NCBI GenBank assembly: GCA_027076245.1
Contig: JALTKC010000284.1
Coordinates: forward strand, 1-5,008
Direction: 5' to 3'
Length of the DNA: 5,008 bases
From: Gammaproteobacteria bacterium
GTDB taxonomy: Bacteria; Pseudomonadota; Gammaproteobacteria; GRL18
A model generated the notes under the pieces. That model had not been told where the DNA came from. It saw only the letters and a program-made list of their open reading frames with translations, and made no database searches. Shown piece after piece: positions 1 through 5,008 of this stretch (position 1 is its first letter; each line of letters begins with the position of its first letter). The position numbers and the translations under genes are program-made.

Positions 1-23
1 CGTCACAGTTGATTTATACTGGT

Positions 24-974
24 TTAAATCAGGTTAAAACCCCAGCCGACCAGAATAAAGGCAATGCCCAATACGGCTACAAATATTGCAAGGGCCGGCC
101 ATTTAATCACTTTTCTTAAAATCAGCATTTCCGGCAGGGACAGAGCGGCTACACTCATCATTAAGGACAGGGTAGTTCCCACTGCCACCCCTTTATTGAG
201 CATAGCTTCAGCGATGGGAATTATGCCTGTGGCATTAGAATAAAGGGGGATCCCAAGCAGTACCGCTATGGGTACGTCCAGCCAGTTGCCGCTGGCCAGA
301 TGTTCTGCTACCCAGCTTTCCGGAACGTAGCCATGAAATAGTGCCCCCACTCCTATGCCGATGACCACCCATTTCCATATCCGGCGTAAAATTTCCTTAA
401 CTTCCGCCAGAGCATACTGATGTCTGTCCTTTAGTGAAGTACCGGGTTCAGGCAGGTCAGTCTGTCCCATCTGTATTTTCCAGACATAATCTTCTACCCA
501 GCGTTCCGGTTTAAACCACTGCATAATAATACCGCCAAACCAGGCCACGCTTAAGCCAGCAAGTACATAAAGTACCGCCAGTTTCCAGCCCAGAATACCT
601 ACCAATATGACCACAGCCACTTCATTGATCATGGGCGAGGCTATTAAAAAAGAAAAGGTGACCCCCAGTGGAATACCAGCCTCAACAAAACCAATAAACA
701 GGGGGACAGAAGAGCAGGAGCAAAACGGGGTAATAGCCCCCAGTGTTACCGCCATAAATCTGGCTTGCCAGTCCGGCCGGTTACGCACATACTGACGCAC
801 TTTCTCTGGAGACAACAGGGCACGAAGCAGGCCCATAATATAAATGATCAGCACCAGCATAAAAAAGATCTTGCTCAGATCCATAATAAAAAACTGCAGT
901 GCTGACGCTAAATGGGTTTCGGGATCCAGTCCCATTAGCTGATAAACCAGCCAGTTAGCAGACCACTCAAACAT
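24..974 (-). CDS. ArsP_1/DUF318-family permease, possible organoarsenical exporter
   Basis: This 316-residue integral membrane protein has about eight hydrophobic segments (roughly 27-53, 75-97, 101-125, 128-152, 200-216, 232-253, 263-280 and 293-315) and a charged cytoplasmic-type stretch at 153-200. The signature TPFCSCSSVPLF (82-93), with Cys85 and Cys87, and the second-half motifs GIPLYSNATGIIPIAEA (241-257) and SVAALSLPEMLILRKV (274-289) define the DUF318/ArsP_1 permease family. Characterised ArsP proteins of similar size (Campylobacter jejuni, 315 residues) export trivalent methylarsenite and aromatic arsenicals. Many family members have no known substrate, so ArsP activity is inferred from the family and the ars operon. 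It is the last gene seen in the operon and overlaps arsJ by 8 nt. In other genomes this permease is often next to the small thioredoxin-like gene; here two genes separate them. No terminator is visible in the 23 bases after its stop. Confidence 0.85.
   Translation of the reverse strand: MFEWSANWLVYQLMGLDPETHLASALQFFIMDLSKIFFMLVLIIYIMGLLRALLSPEKVRQYVRNRPDWQARFMAVTLGAITPFCSCSSVPLFIGFVEAGIPLGVTFSFLIASPMINEVAVVILVGILGWKLAVLYVLAGLSVAWFGGIIMQWFKPERWVEDYVWKIQMGQTDLPEPGTSLKDRHQYALAEVKEILRRIWKWVVIGIGVGALFHGYVPESWVAEHLASGNWLDVPIAVLLGIPLYSNATGIIPIAEAMLNKGVAVGTTLSLMMSVAALSLPEMLILRKVIKWPALAIFVAVLGIAFILVGWGFNLI
967..974 (-). promoter_or_regulatory. ATGTTTGA overlap coupling arsJ to the permease
   Basis: The permease ATG (974-972) lies inside the last codons of arsJ, whose TGA is at 969-967, giving an 8-nt overlap in a different frame. 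The bases before this ATG (AAAGTAAAGAAA) hold no good Shine-Dalgarno sequence. Translation of the permease therefore probably depends on ribosomes finishing arsJ. This also supports the chosen start. Confidence 0.7.
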
Positions 975-2178
975 TTTCTTTACTTTTTAGTTCTGGCAGT
1001 CCAAAGGAAAGCAGGGCGGCAGCCAGTACAAAACCTGTTGACCACCACAGACAGCCTTCTAAGCCCTGAGTCTGATAAGCCCAGCCGGAAATAACTGTAC
1101 CGGCCAGTCGTCCTCCGGCATTCGCCATATAATAAAAGCCAACATTCATGGCCACTTTATCGTGATCGGAATAGGCCAGGATTAAATAGGAGTGCACTGC
1201 TGAATTTATTGCAAAGACGATTCCAAACAGGATCAGACCGACAATTAAAACGGAATCCACAGGCCAGCCCTGCTGTAACCCCAGAGCAATGCCAGCCGGG
1301 AAGAGTGCAAGAATAAAAGCCCATAATCTGGCTGTACCACCTCCGGGACCCTGACCATGATGGCTTTTGCTGATGAGTTTTGGCGCGCTGGCCTGAACAA
1401 AACCATAACCAATCACCCAGAGCGCAAGAAATGCCCCGACTTCAGTGGTTGTCCAGCCCAGCACTTCATAAAGAAATACCGGCAGGCCCACAACAAACCA
1501 TACGTCTCTGGAGCCAAACAGAAAAAAGCGGGCAGCGGATAACCAGTTAATGGCTGCTACCTTTGAGAACACCTGGGTAAATTTGGGTTTGGATTTCATT
1601 TTACCCACCCCGGAGGGCAGTAAAATAATGGTGACAATCATAACCAGCAACAGGCCAATGGAAAGAACTGCCAGAGCACCGCGAAAACCCAGCCATTCCA
1701 GCAAAGCCGCTCCAACAAAAAATCCACCGCCTTTTAAGGCATTTTTAGATCCGGTGAGTATGGCCACCCATTTAAACAGTCGGGATTCTGCAGAACCGCT
1801 GGCCATGGTTTTCACCGAAGCCTTAGCAGACATTTTATTTAAATCTTTGGCAATACCGGACAGTGCCTGGGCGGCCATCACATAAGGGACAGTCAACCAG
1901 GCATCCGGTACAGTTAATGCCGCAAGCGCAATAACCTGCATACCCATACCAATATGCATGGTTAGATTCAGGCCAATACGGGCCCCCAGCCAGCCGCCCA
2001 CCAGATTGGTGACAATGCCGAAAAATTCATAGAATAAAAACAGCATGGCCACTTCAAACGGGGAATACCCTAGTATATGGAAGTATAAAACCACCAGCAT
2101 ACGGATAGCACCGTCAGTAATAGTGAAGGCCCAGTAGCCTCCGGTGACTACCAGATAATTGCGAATTGCAGCATCCAT
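967..2178 (-). CDS. arsJ: ArsJ, organoarsenical (1-arseno-3-phosphoglycerate) efflux MFS transporter
   Basis: This is a 403-residue inner-membrane permease of the major facilitator superfamily with about 11-12 hydrophobic segments. ArsJ exports the unstable arsenate ester made by the partner GAPDH; outside the cell the ester breaks down to arsenate, giving net arsenate efflux. Family-typical stretches are VTGGYWAFTITDGAIRMLV (11-29), GIAKDLNKMSAKASVK (108-123) in the first half, FLFGSRDVWFVVGLPVFLYE (219-238) opening the second half, and NVGFYYMANAGGRLAGT (345-361). The loop at about 265-283, with KLISKSHHGQGPGGG, is polar and probably cytoplasmic. Length is normal for ArsJ (about 400). AGG lies 7 nt before the ATG and the upstream GAPDH stop is 13 nt away. 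Gene pairing with GAPDH is the strongest functional evidence. The stop TGA overlaps the next start. No defects are seen. Confidence 0.95.
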   Translation of the reverse strand: MDAAIRNYLVVTGGYWAFTITDGAIRMLVVLYFHILGYSPFEVAMLFLFYEFFGIVTNLVGGWLGARIGLNLTMHIGMGMQVIALAALTVPDAWLTVPYVMAAQALSGIAKDLNKMSAKASVKTMASGSAESRLFKWVAILTGSKNALKGGGFFVGAALLEWLGFRGALAVLSIGLLLVMIVTIILLPSGVGKMKSKPKFTQVFSKVAAINWLSAARFFLFGSRDVWFVVGLPVFLYEVLGWTTTEVGAFLALWVIGYGFVQASAPKLISKSHHGQGPGGGTARLWAFILALFPAGIALGLQQGWPVDSVLIVGLILFGIVFAINSAVHSYLILAYSDHDKVAMNVGFYYMANAGGRLAGTVISGWAYQTQGLEGCLWWSTGFVLAAALLSFGLPELKSKENV

Positions 2179-2191
2179 GTTATTGCCTGCG

Positions 2192-3193
2192 TTATAGACT
2201 TAAAGCCACTTTACGGGCCAGTTCCATCATCCGGTTAACATAACCCCATTCATTATCATACCAGGCATAGACCTTAAGCTGGGTCTCATTGACGACCATG
2301 GTAGACAGGGCATCGACAATAGAAGAACGGGGGTCATTAACATAGTCAATGGAAACAAGCGGACGCTCCTCATAGCCCAGAATGCCTTTTAATTCACCTT
2401 CGGCCTCGGCTTTAAAATAACCATTAACTTCCTCGGCAGTGACCGGACGCTTCGTTTCAATCACCAGATCCGTTAATGACGCATTTAGTAATGGAATACG
2501 TACGGCATGCCCGTTAAGTTTACCTTCCAGTTCAGGAAATATTTTTGTGATGGCTTTGGCAGAGCCTGTTGTGGTAGGAATGAGTGATTGCCCACAGGCC
2601 CGGGCACGACGTAAGTCCTTATGGCCTTTATCGACAATGGTCTGGGTATTGGTAATATCATGAATAGTGGTCATAGAACCGTGTTTAATACCAATTTTTT
2701 CATGAATAACCTTAATAACCGGAGCCAGACAGTTAGTAGTACAGGAAGCCGCAGTAAGCAGATGGTTAACAGCTGGATCATATAGATCATCATTAATACC
2801 GTACACAATATTTAAAGCACCTTCTGTCGGTGCGGCCACAATGACTTTTTTTACACCCTGGTCAAAATAGGTCTGTAAAATATCTGGTTTTTTATGATGC
2901 TTACCCGTGGCTTCAATAACAATATCGCAGTCTGACCAGTCAGAAGAAGATATTTCCTTAACAGAAGTATAGGCAATCTTCTGATCATCAATAATAATGT
3001 TATTGTTTTCTGCACAGGTATCATGATCCCAGGTACCATGCACCGAATCAAATTTAAGCAGATGAGCTGAACCCTCAGCATCCGTTGCTATTTCATTAAT
3101 ACGCACCACCTCATACTCAGGCATATCCCAGCCAGCACGCAAACCAAGACGCCCCATGCGCCCAAATCCATTAATTCCAACACGAATAGTCAT
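2192..3193 (-). CDS. ArsJ-associated glyceraldehyde-3-phosphate dehydrogenase
   Basis: This 333-residue cytosolic enzyme is full length for the GAPDH family. In ars operons that carry arsJ it is known to use arsenate instead of phosphate, forming 1-arseno-3-phosphoglycerate as the substrate for ArsJ. The Rossmann motif GINGFGRMGRLGLR is at 6-19. The catalytic core AASCTTNCLAP places the nucleophile at Cys151, with His178 in TTIHD as base. HKDLRRARA (191-199), TTTGSAKA (207-214) and Arg232 complete the phosphate sites, and the C-terminal WYDNEWGY (311-318) is canonical. The block VRIPLLNASLTDLVIE (231-246) differs from the usual RVPTxNVSVVDL of glycolytic enzymes and resembles the ars-linked branch. 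Position 34 is Glu where NAD-specific enzymes usually carry Asp, and KG (189-190) stands where Leu-Pro or Gly-Pro is common, so the cofactor is uncertain. GGAG lies 5 nt before the ATG. arsJ follows after 13 nt. A purely glycolytic role is unlikely in this context. Confidence 0.95.
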   Translation of the reverse strand: MTIRVGINGFGRMGRLGLRAGWDMPEYEVVRINEIATDAEGSAHLLKFDSVHGTWDHDTCAENNNIIIDDQKIAYTSVKEISSSDWSDCDIVIEATGKHHKKPDILQTYFDQGVKKVIVAAPTEGALNIVYGINDDLYDPAVNHLLTAASCTTNCLAPVIKVIHEKIGIKHGSMTTIHDITNTQTIVDKGHKDLRRARACGQSLIPTTTGSAKAITKIFPELEGKLNGHAVRIPLLNASLTDLVIETKRPVTAEEVNGYFKAEAEGELKGILGYEERPLVSIDYVNDPRSSIVDALSTMVVNETQLKVYAWYDNEWGYVNRMMELARKVALSL

Positions 3194-3214
3194 TTTTTCT
3201 CCAAAAAAATAAGG

Positions 3215-3287
3215 GTTAAGTGTTAAGCGTTAAGTAAGAGCAAAGAGCAAATACCATAATGCTTTTCTCAGCGCTCAACGCTCAGCG
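3215..3287 (-). repeat. Second, degenerate copy of the heptamer hairpin element, between the redox gene and GAPDH (copy 1)
   Basis: It has the same plan as the element upstream of acr3. Three heptamers GTTAAGT, GTTAAGC, GTTAAGT (3215-3235) are followed by two AAGAGCA heptamers (3236-3249), a short variable centre, the shared block TAATGCTTTT (3257-3266), and then three heptamers CTCARCG (3267-3287). The second arm has diverged from CTTAACR, so pairing 3215-3234 with 3267-3286 keeps 14 Watson-Crick pairs of 20. On the minus-strand RNA the rest are three G:U wobbles and three C.A mismatches. Five bases after the arm come seven U on the coding strand (3209-3203), directly before the GAPDH ribosome binding site GGAG. 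The element starts one base after the upstream stop codon. It may be an attenuator or stability element; function is unproven. Confidence 0.8.
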
Positions 3288-3524
3288 CTATTCTTTTATC
3301 CACTCCCGGATCTGATCCGGTCCAGGTAAGCCCCCGGCATGAACCACTTGCTCATCCACCACCACCCCCGGTGTGGACATTACGCCGTAGGACATGATTT
3401 GTGCCATATCAGTGACTTTTTCCAGGTTAATTTCGACGCCAGCCTGTTCAGCGGCGATTTTTATCAGGTTGGCTGTGGTTTCACAGTTTTTACAGCCTGA
3501 ACCCAGTACTTTAATAGTTTTCAT
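3288..3524 (-). CDS. Small thioredoxin-fold redox-active disulfide protein (TIGR00412/Thioredoxin_3 type)
   Basis: This is a 78-residue cytosolic protein with no signal peptide or membrane segment. It opens with a beta strand (MKTIKVLG) leading into the redox motif GSGCKNC, with the CxxC cysteines at 11 and 14. The cis-proline motif STPG follows, with Pro52, and the C-terminal part is VVDEQVVHAGGLPG then a short helix. This is the compact thioredoxin/glutaredoxin-like fold of the 'redox-active disulfide protein 2' family, about 77-80 residues long, so it appears complete. The family often sits beside ArsP_1/DUF318 permeases and arsenic genes; its biochemical role is not settled. Possible roles are disulfide reduction of a partner or handling As(III) through the vicinal thiols, and both are inference. 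It follows acr3 by 13 nt. Its TAG stop abuts the downstream hairpin repeat. It lacks the WCGPC motif of classical thioredoxin. Confidence 0.88.
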   Translation of the reverse strand: MKTIKVLGSGCKNCETTANLIKIAAEQAGVEINLEKVTDMAQIMSYGVMSTPGVVVDEQVVHAGGLPGPDQIREWIKE

Positions 3525-3533
3525 ATTATAGGA

Positions 3534-3540
3534 TTCCTTA
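3534..3540 (-). promoter_or_regulatory. Ribosome binding site of the thioredoxin-like gene overlapping the acr3 stop
   Basis: On the minus strand the acr3 stop TAA (3540-3538) is embedded in TAAGGAA. The Shine-Dalgarno AAGGAA (3539-3534) lies 9 nt before the ATG at 3524. The overlap suggests that ribosomes ending acr3 can reinitiate on the small redox gene, and it supports this start codon. Confidence 0.7.
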
Positions 3541-4602
3541 AGTTTTTTTGACTCTTATTCCGGACTCATACCAGCCTTTGGATCGGTTGACAATTTTAAC
3601 GACTGAAAGCATGACAGGGACTTCAATCAATACCCCGACTACCGTTGCAAGGGCTGCCCCGGATTGAAAGCCGAACAATACAATGGCCGTAGCAACAGCC
3701 AGTTCAAAGAAATTACTGGCACCAATCAGGGCAGAAGGCGCAGCAACATTATGGGCTTCACCCAGCTGCCGGTTAAGAAAATAGGCCAGACCGGAGTTAA
3801 AATAAACCTGGATCAGGATAGGTACGGCCAGCATGGCAATAATCATAGGCTGGGCAATGATCTGTTCACCCTGAAAACCAAACAGCAGTACCAGGGTGGT
3901 TAATAAGGCCATAAGAGACAAGGGCCCTAGTACAGACAGGGTTGATGTTAGTCTGGATTCATCGCCGTCTTTTAACAGCCAGTAACGCCATAGCTGGGAT
4001 AATATAACAGGGATAACAATGTATAAAATAACCGAAAGCAACAGAGTATCCCAGGGGACTGTAATGGAAGATATGCCTAATAATAGTCCAACAACAGGCG
4101 CAAAGGCAAAAATCATAATAAAATCATTTAAGGCCACCTGGGTCAGGGTAAAATGAGGTTCCCCGTCGGACAGGTTACTCCACACAAAGACCATGGCCGT
4201 ACAGGGTGCGGCAGCCAGTAAAATAAGTCCGGCAATATAGCTGTCTATCTGATCGGCCGGAAGCCAGGGAGCAAAAACACCACGAATAAATAACCAGCCA
4301 AGTAAGGCCATAGAAAAAGGCTTAACCGCCCAGTTAATAAACAGCGTAACACTGACACCACGCCAGTGTTCCTTAACCCGATTAAGCGCCTTAAAATCAA
4401 TTTTTAACAGCATCGGAATGATCATCAGCCAGATCAACAGCGCAACAGGCAAATTAACCTGAGCAATTTCCATGGCACCCAGCGCATGAAATGGCGCAGG
4501 AAACCAGTGACCACCCACAATACCAACAATAATACACAGAAACACCCAGAGCGTCAGATAACGCTCAAAAAAACTGATTTTTGCAGATTTTTCAGTAGTC
4601 AT
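3538..4602 (-). CDS. acr3: Acr3-type arsenite efflux permease
   Basis: This 354-residue inner-membrane transporter of the BASS superfamily extrudes As(III) using the proton gradient, the main arsenite exit route in many bacteria. The length is normal for Acr3, and about ten hydrophobic segments run from residue 14 to 337. The motif AAPCTAMVFVWSNL (131-144) is the family hallmark; Cys134 corresponds to the TM4 cysteine shown to be essential in characterised Acr3 proteins. Other conserved blocks are ALND (157-160), NSGLAYFLNR (269-278), PSALIGASNFFELAVA (289-304) and GVLIEVPVML (323-332). Glu327 in the last block matches the late-helix glutamate needed for transport. The ATG at 4602 is preceded by an AAAGAGA stretch, a modest ribosome binding site. 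The only other Cys is 23. The stop TAA is 13 nt from the next gene, which suggests cotranscription. No ArsA ATPase is present, consistent with Acr3 working alone. Confidence 0.96.
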   Translation of the reverse strand: MTTEKSAKISFFERYLTLWVFLCIIVGIVGGHWFPAPFHALGAMEIAQVNLPVALLIWLMIIPMLLKIDFKALNRVKEHWRGVSVTLFINWAVKPFSMALLGWLFIRGVFAPWLPADQIDSYIAGLILLAAAPCTAMVFVWSNLSDGEPHFTLTQVALNDFIMIFAFAPVVGLLLGISSITVPWDTLLLSVILYIVIPVILSQLWRYWLLKDGDESRLTSTLSVLGPLSLMALLTTLVLLFGFQGEQIIAQPMIIAMLAVPILIQVYFNSGLAYFLNRQLGEAHNVAAPSALIGASNFFELAVATAIVLFGFQSGAALATVVGVLIEVPVMLSVVKIVNRSKGWYESGIRVKKT

Positions 4603-4625
4603 TTATTTCTCTTTAAAAAAACAGG

Positions 4626-4716
4626 GTTAAGTGCTAAATGTTAAGCGTTAAGTAAGAGCTAAGAGCATTAAAGCCGGTAATGCTTTTTCTTAACACTTAA
4701 CACTTAACGCTTAACA
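4626..4716 (-). repeat. Long imperfect inverted repeat of 7-nt units between arsR and acr3 (copy 2)
   Basis: On the + strand, four tandem heptamers of consensus GTTAAGY (4626-4653) face four CTTAACR heptamers (4689-4716). Pairing 4626-4652 with 4689-4715 gives 23 Watson-Crick pairs out of 27. On the minus-strand RNA, three of the other four positions are G:U wobbles and one is C.A; on the plus-strand RNA only one is a wobble, so the fold favours the operon transcript. Inside is a second perfect 7-bp stem (AGCATTA 4664-4670 with TAATGCT 4678-4684) around a 7-nt loop. The 7-nt period continues into the loop as AAGAGCT AAGAGCA. After the hairpin on the coding strand come 4 bases and then seven U (4621-4615), followed by the acr3 start region. 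On the opposite strand the hairpin is followed by six T (4718-4723). It could be an attenuator, a terminator or an mRNA stability element; its role is inferred only. Confidence 0.85.
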
Positions 4717-4722
4717 CTTTTT

Positions 4723-5008
4723 TCAAGCACTACAAAGATTAGCCGGCCGATCAGGCATCTGTATCAGCCTGACATCATCATCACAAAACGGCGCAGTATG
4801 TTTGATATTATTAACCGATAATTTCAAAATTTCTGTTATCCATGACTCCAGCTCAGGGTGCAGGCGGTAATAAATCCATAAGCCTTTTTTTCGGTCACTG
4901 ACCAGTCCGGATTTACGCAGGTTGGCCAGATGGTGGGATATTTTGGGCTGCGGCAGCTCCAGAGCATGGGTTAATTCACAAACACAAAGTTCACCGTGCT
5001 GTACCAGC
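4723..5008 (-). CDS. arsR: ArsR/SmtB-family arsenic-responsive repressor, 5' end missing
   Basis: This is the C-terminal 94 residues of a winged-helix repressor; the start codon lies beyond the right edge, and the stop is TGA at 4725-4723. Members of this family are usually about 100-120 residues, so roughly 10-30 N-terminal residues are missing. Visible residues 6-12 read ELCVCEL, the ArsR signature in which the two cysteines of CxC (visible residues 8 and 10) bind As(III) and release the DNA. E. coli ArsR has a third cysteine three positions after the second; here it is Thr13. Residues 20-36 (QPKISHHLANLRKSGLV) form the DNA-recognition helix-turn-helix, and RKKGLWIYYRL (39-49) is the beta-wing. 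Two more cysteines lie in the tail (75 and 92). It heads the operon and most likely represses its own promoter, which is outside the window. Family identity is firm; the ligand As(III) (possibly Sb(III)) is inferred from the motif and the neighbours. Confidence 0.95.
   Translation of the reverse strand, partial: LVQHGELCVCELTHALELPQPKISHHLANLRKSGLVSDRKKGLWIYYRLHPELESWITEILKLSVNNIKHTAPFCDDDVRLIQMPDRPANLCSA

Noticed and set aside
21..41. Possible terminator hairpin GGTTT...AAACC at the permease 3' end
   Set aside because: The stem is only about 5 A/T-rich base pairs, lies largely within the coding sequence, and has no U-tract on the coding strand.
1550..1885. Open frame of 111 codons on the plus strand within arsJ
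   Set aside because: It lies antisense to a well-conserved MFS transporter and its translation has low-complexity composition with no recognisable domain. It is a shadow of the real gene, as are the plus-strand frames at 607-795, 1357-1542, 2439-2663 and 3664-3903 and the minus-strand frame at 2851-3081.
3194..3287. Possible internal promoter before GAPDH (TTGAGC with TATGGT)
   Set aside because: The spacing is about 14 bases, short of the usual 16-18, and the first box is part of the heptamer repeat. There is not enough support for a promoter call.
4626..4716. CRISPR array or phage attachment site suggested by the repeated short units
   Set aside because: The 7-nt units are directly adjacent without spacers and arranged as facing inverted arrays, with no cas gene, integrase or tRNA nearby.
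4603..4722. ArsR operator in the arsR-acr3 gap
   Set aside because: The inverted repeat is far longer than the usual ArsR operator and consists of heptamer arrays also found upstream of GAPDH. The autoregulatory operator is expected upstream of arsR, outside the window.
24..5008. A wholly new biological system
   Set aside because: All six genes fall into known arsenic-resistance or closely associated families. Only the repeat elements and the role of the small redox protein are unexplained.

Overview
The window is a single arsenic-resistance operon read leftward on the minus strand, in the order arsR (5' end cut off by the right edge), acr3, a thioredoxin-like small redox gene, an ArsJ-associated GAPDH gene, arsJ, and an ArsP_1/DUF318 permease. 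The protein families, the moderate GC content and the ArsR type (CVCEL metal motif, QPKISHHLANLRKSGLV helix) suggest a gammaproteobacterium, probably environmental or aquatic. The genus cannot be read from the sequence.

Layout, right to left: 5008-4723 arsR (partial); 4722-4603 an intergenic region filled by a long heptamer-built hairpin; 4602-3538 acr3; a 13-nt gap; 3524-3288 the thioredoxin-like gene; 3287-3194 a second, degenerate copy of the same hairpin element; 3193-2192 GAPDH; a 13-nt gap; 2178-967 arsJ; an 8-nt gene overlap; 974-24 the permease. Bases 1-23 show nothing recognisable. There is no gene-free stretch above 120 bases, and no RNA gene, insertion sequence or CRISPR array.

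How the genes are expected to work together: ArsR senses As(III) and derepresses the operon. Acr3 exports arsenite. GAPDH uses arsenate in place of phosphate to make unstable 1-arseno-3-phosphoglycerate, which ArsJ exports, so arsenate can be removed without reduction. No arsC arsenate reductase lies in the window. The last gene belongs to the family that contains the methylarsenite exporter ArsP, so it may cover organic trivalent arsenicals. The thioredoxin-like protein is a plausible thiol partner with no proven role.

The components are known families. The least explained part is the pair of related 7-nt-periodic inverted repeats. Each lies just upstream of the ribosome binding site of a gene (acr3 and GAPDH) and is followed on the coding strand by seven U residues, so they could act as attenuators or mRNA-processing and stability elements inside the operon.
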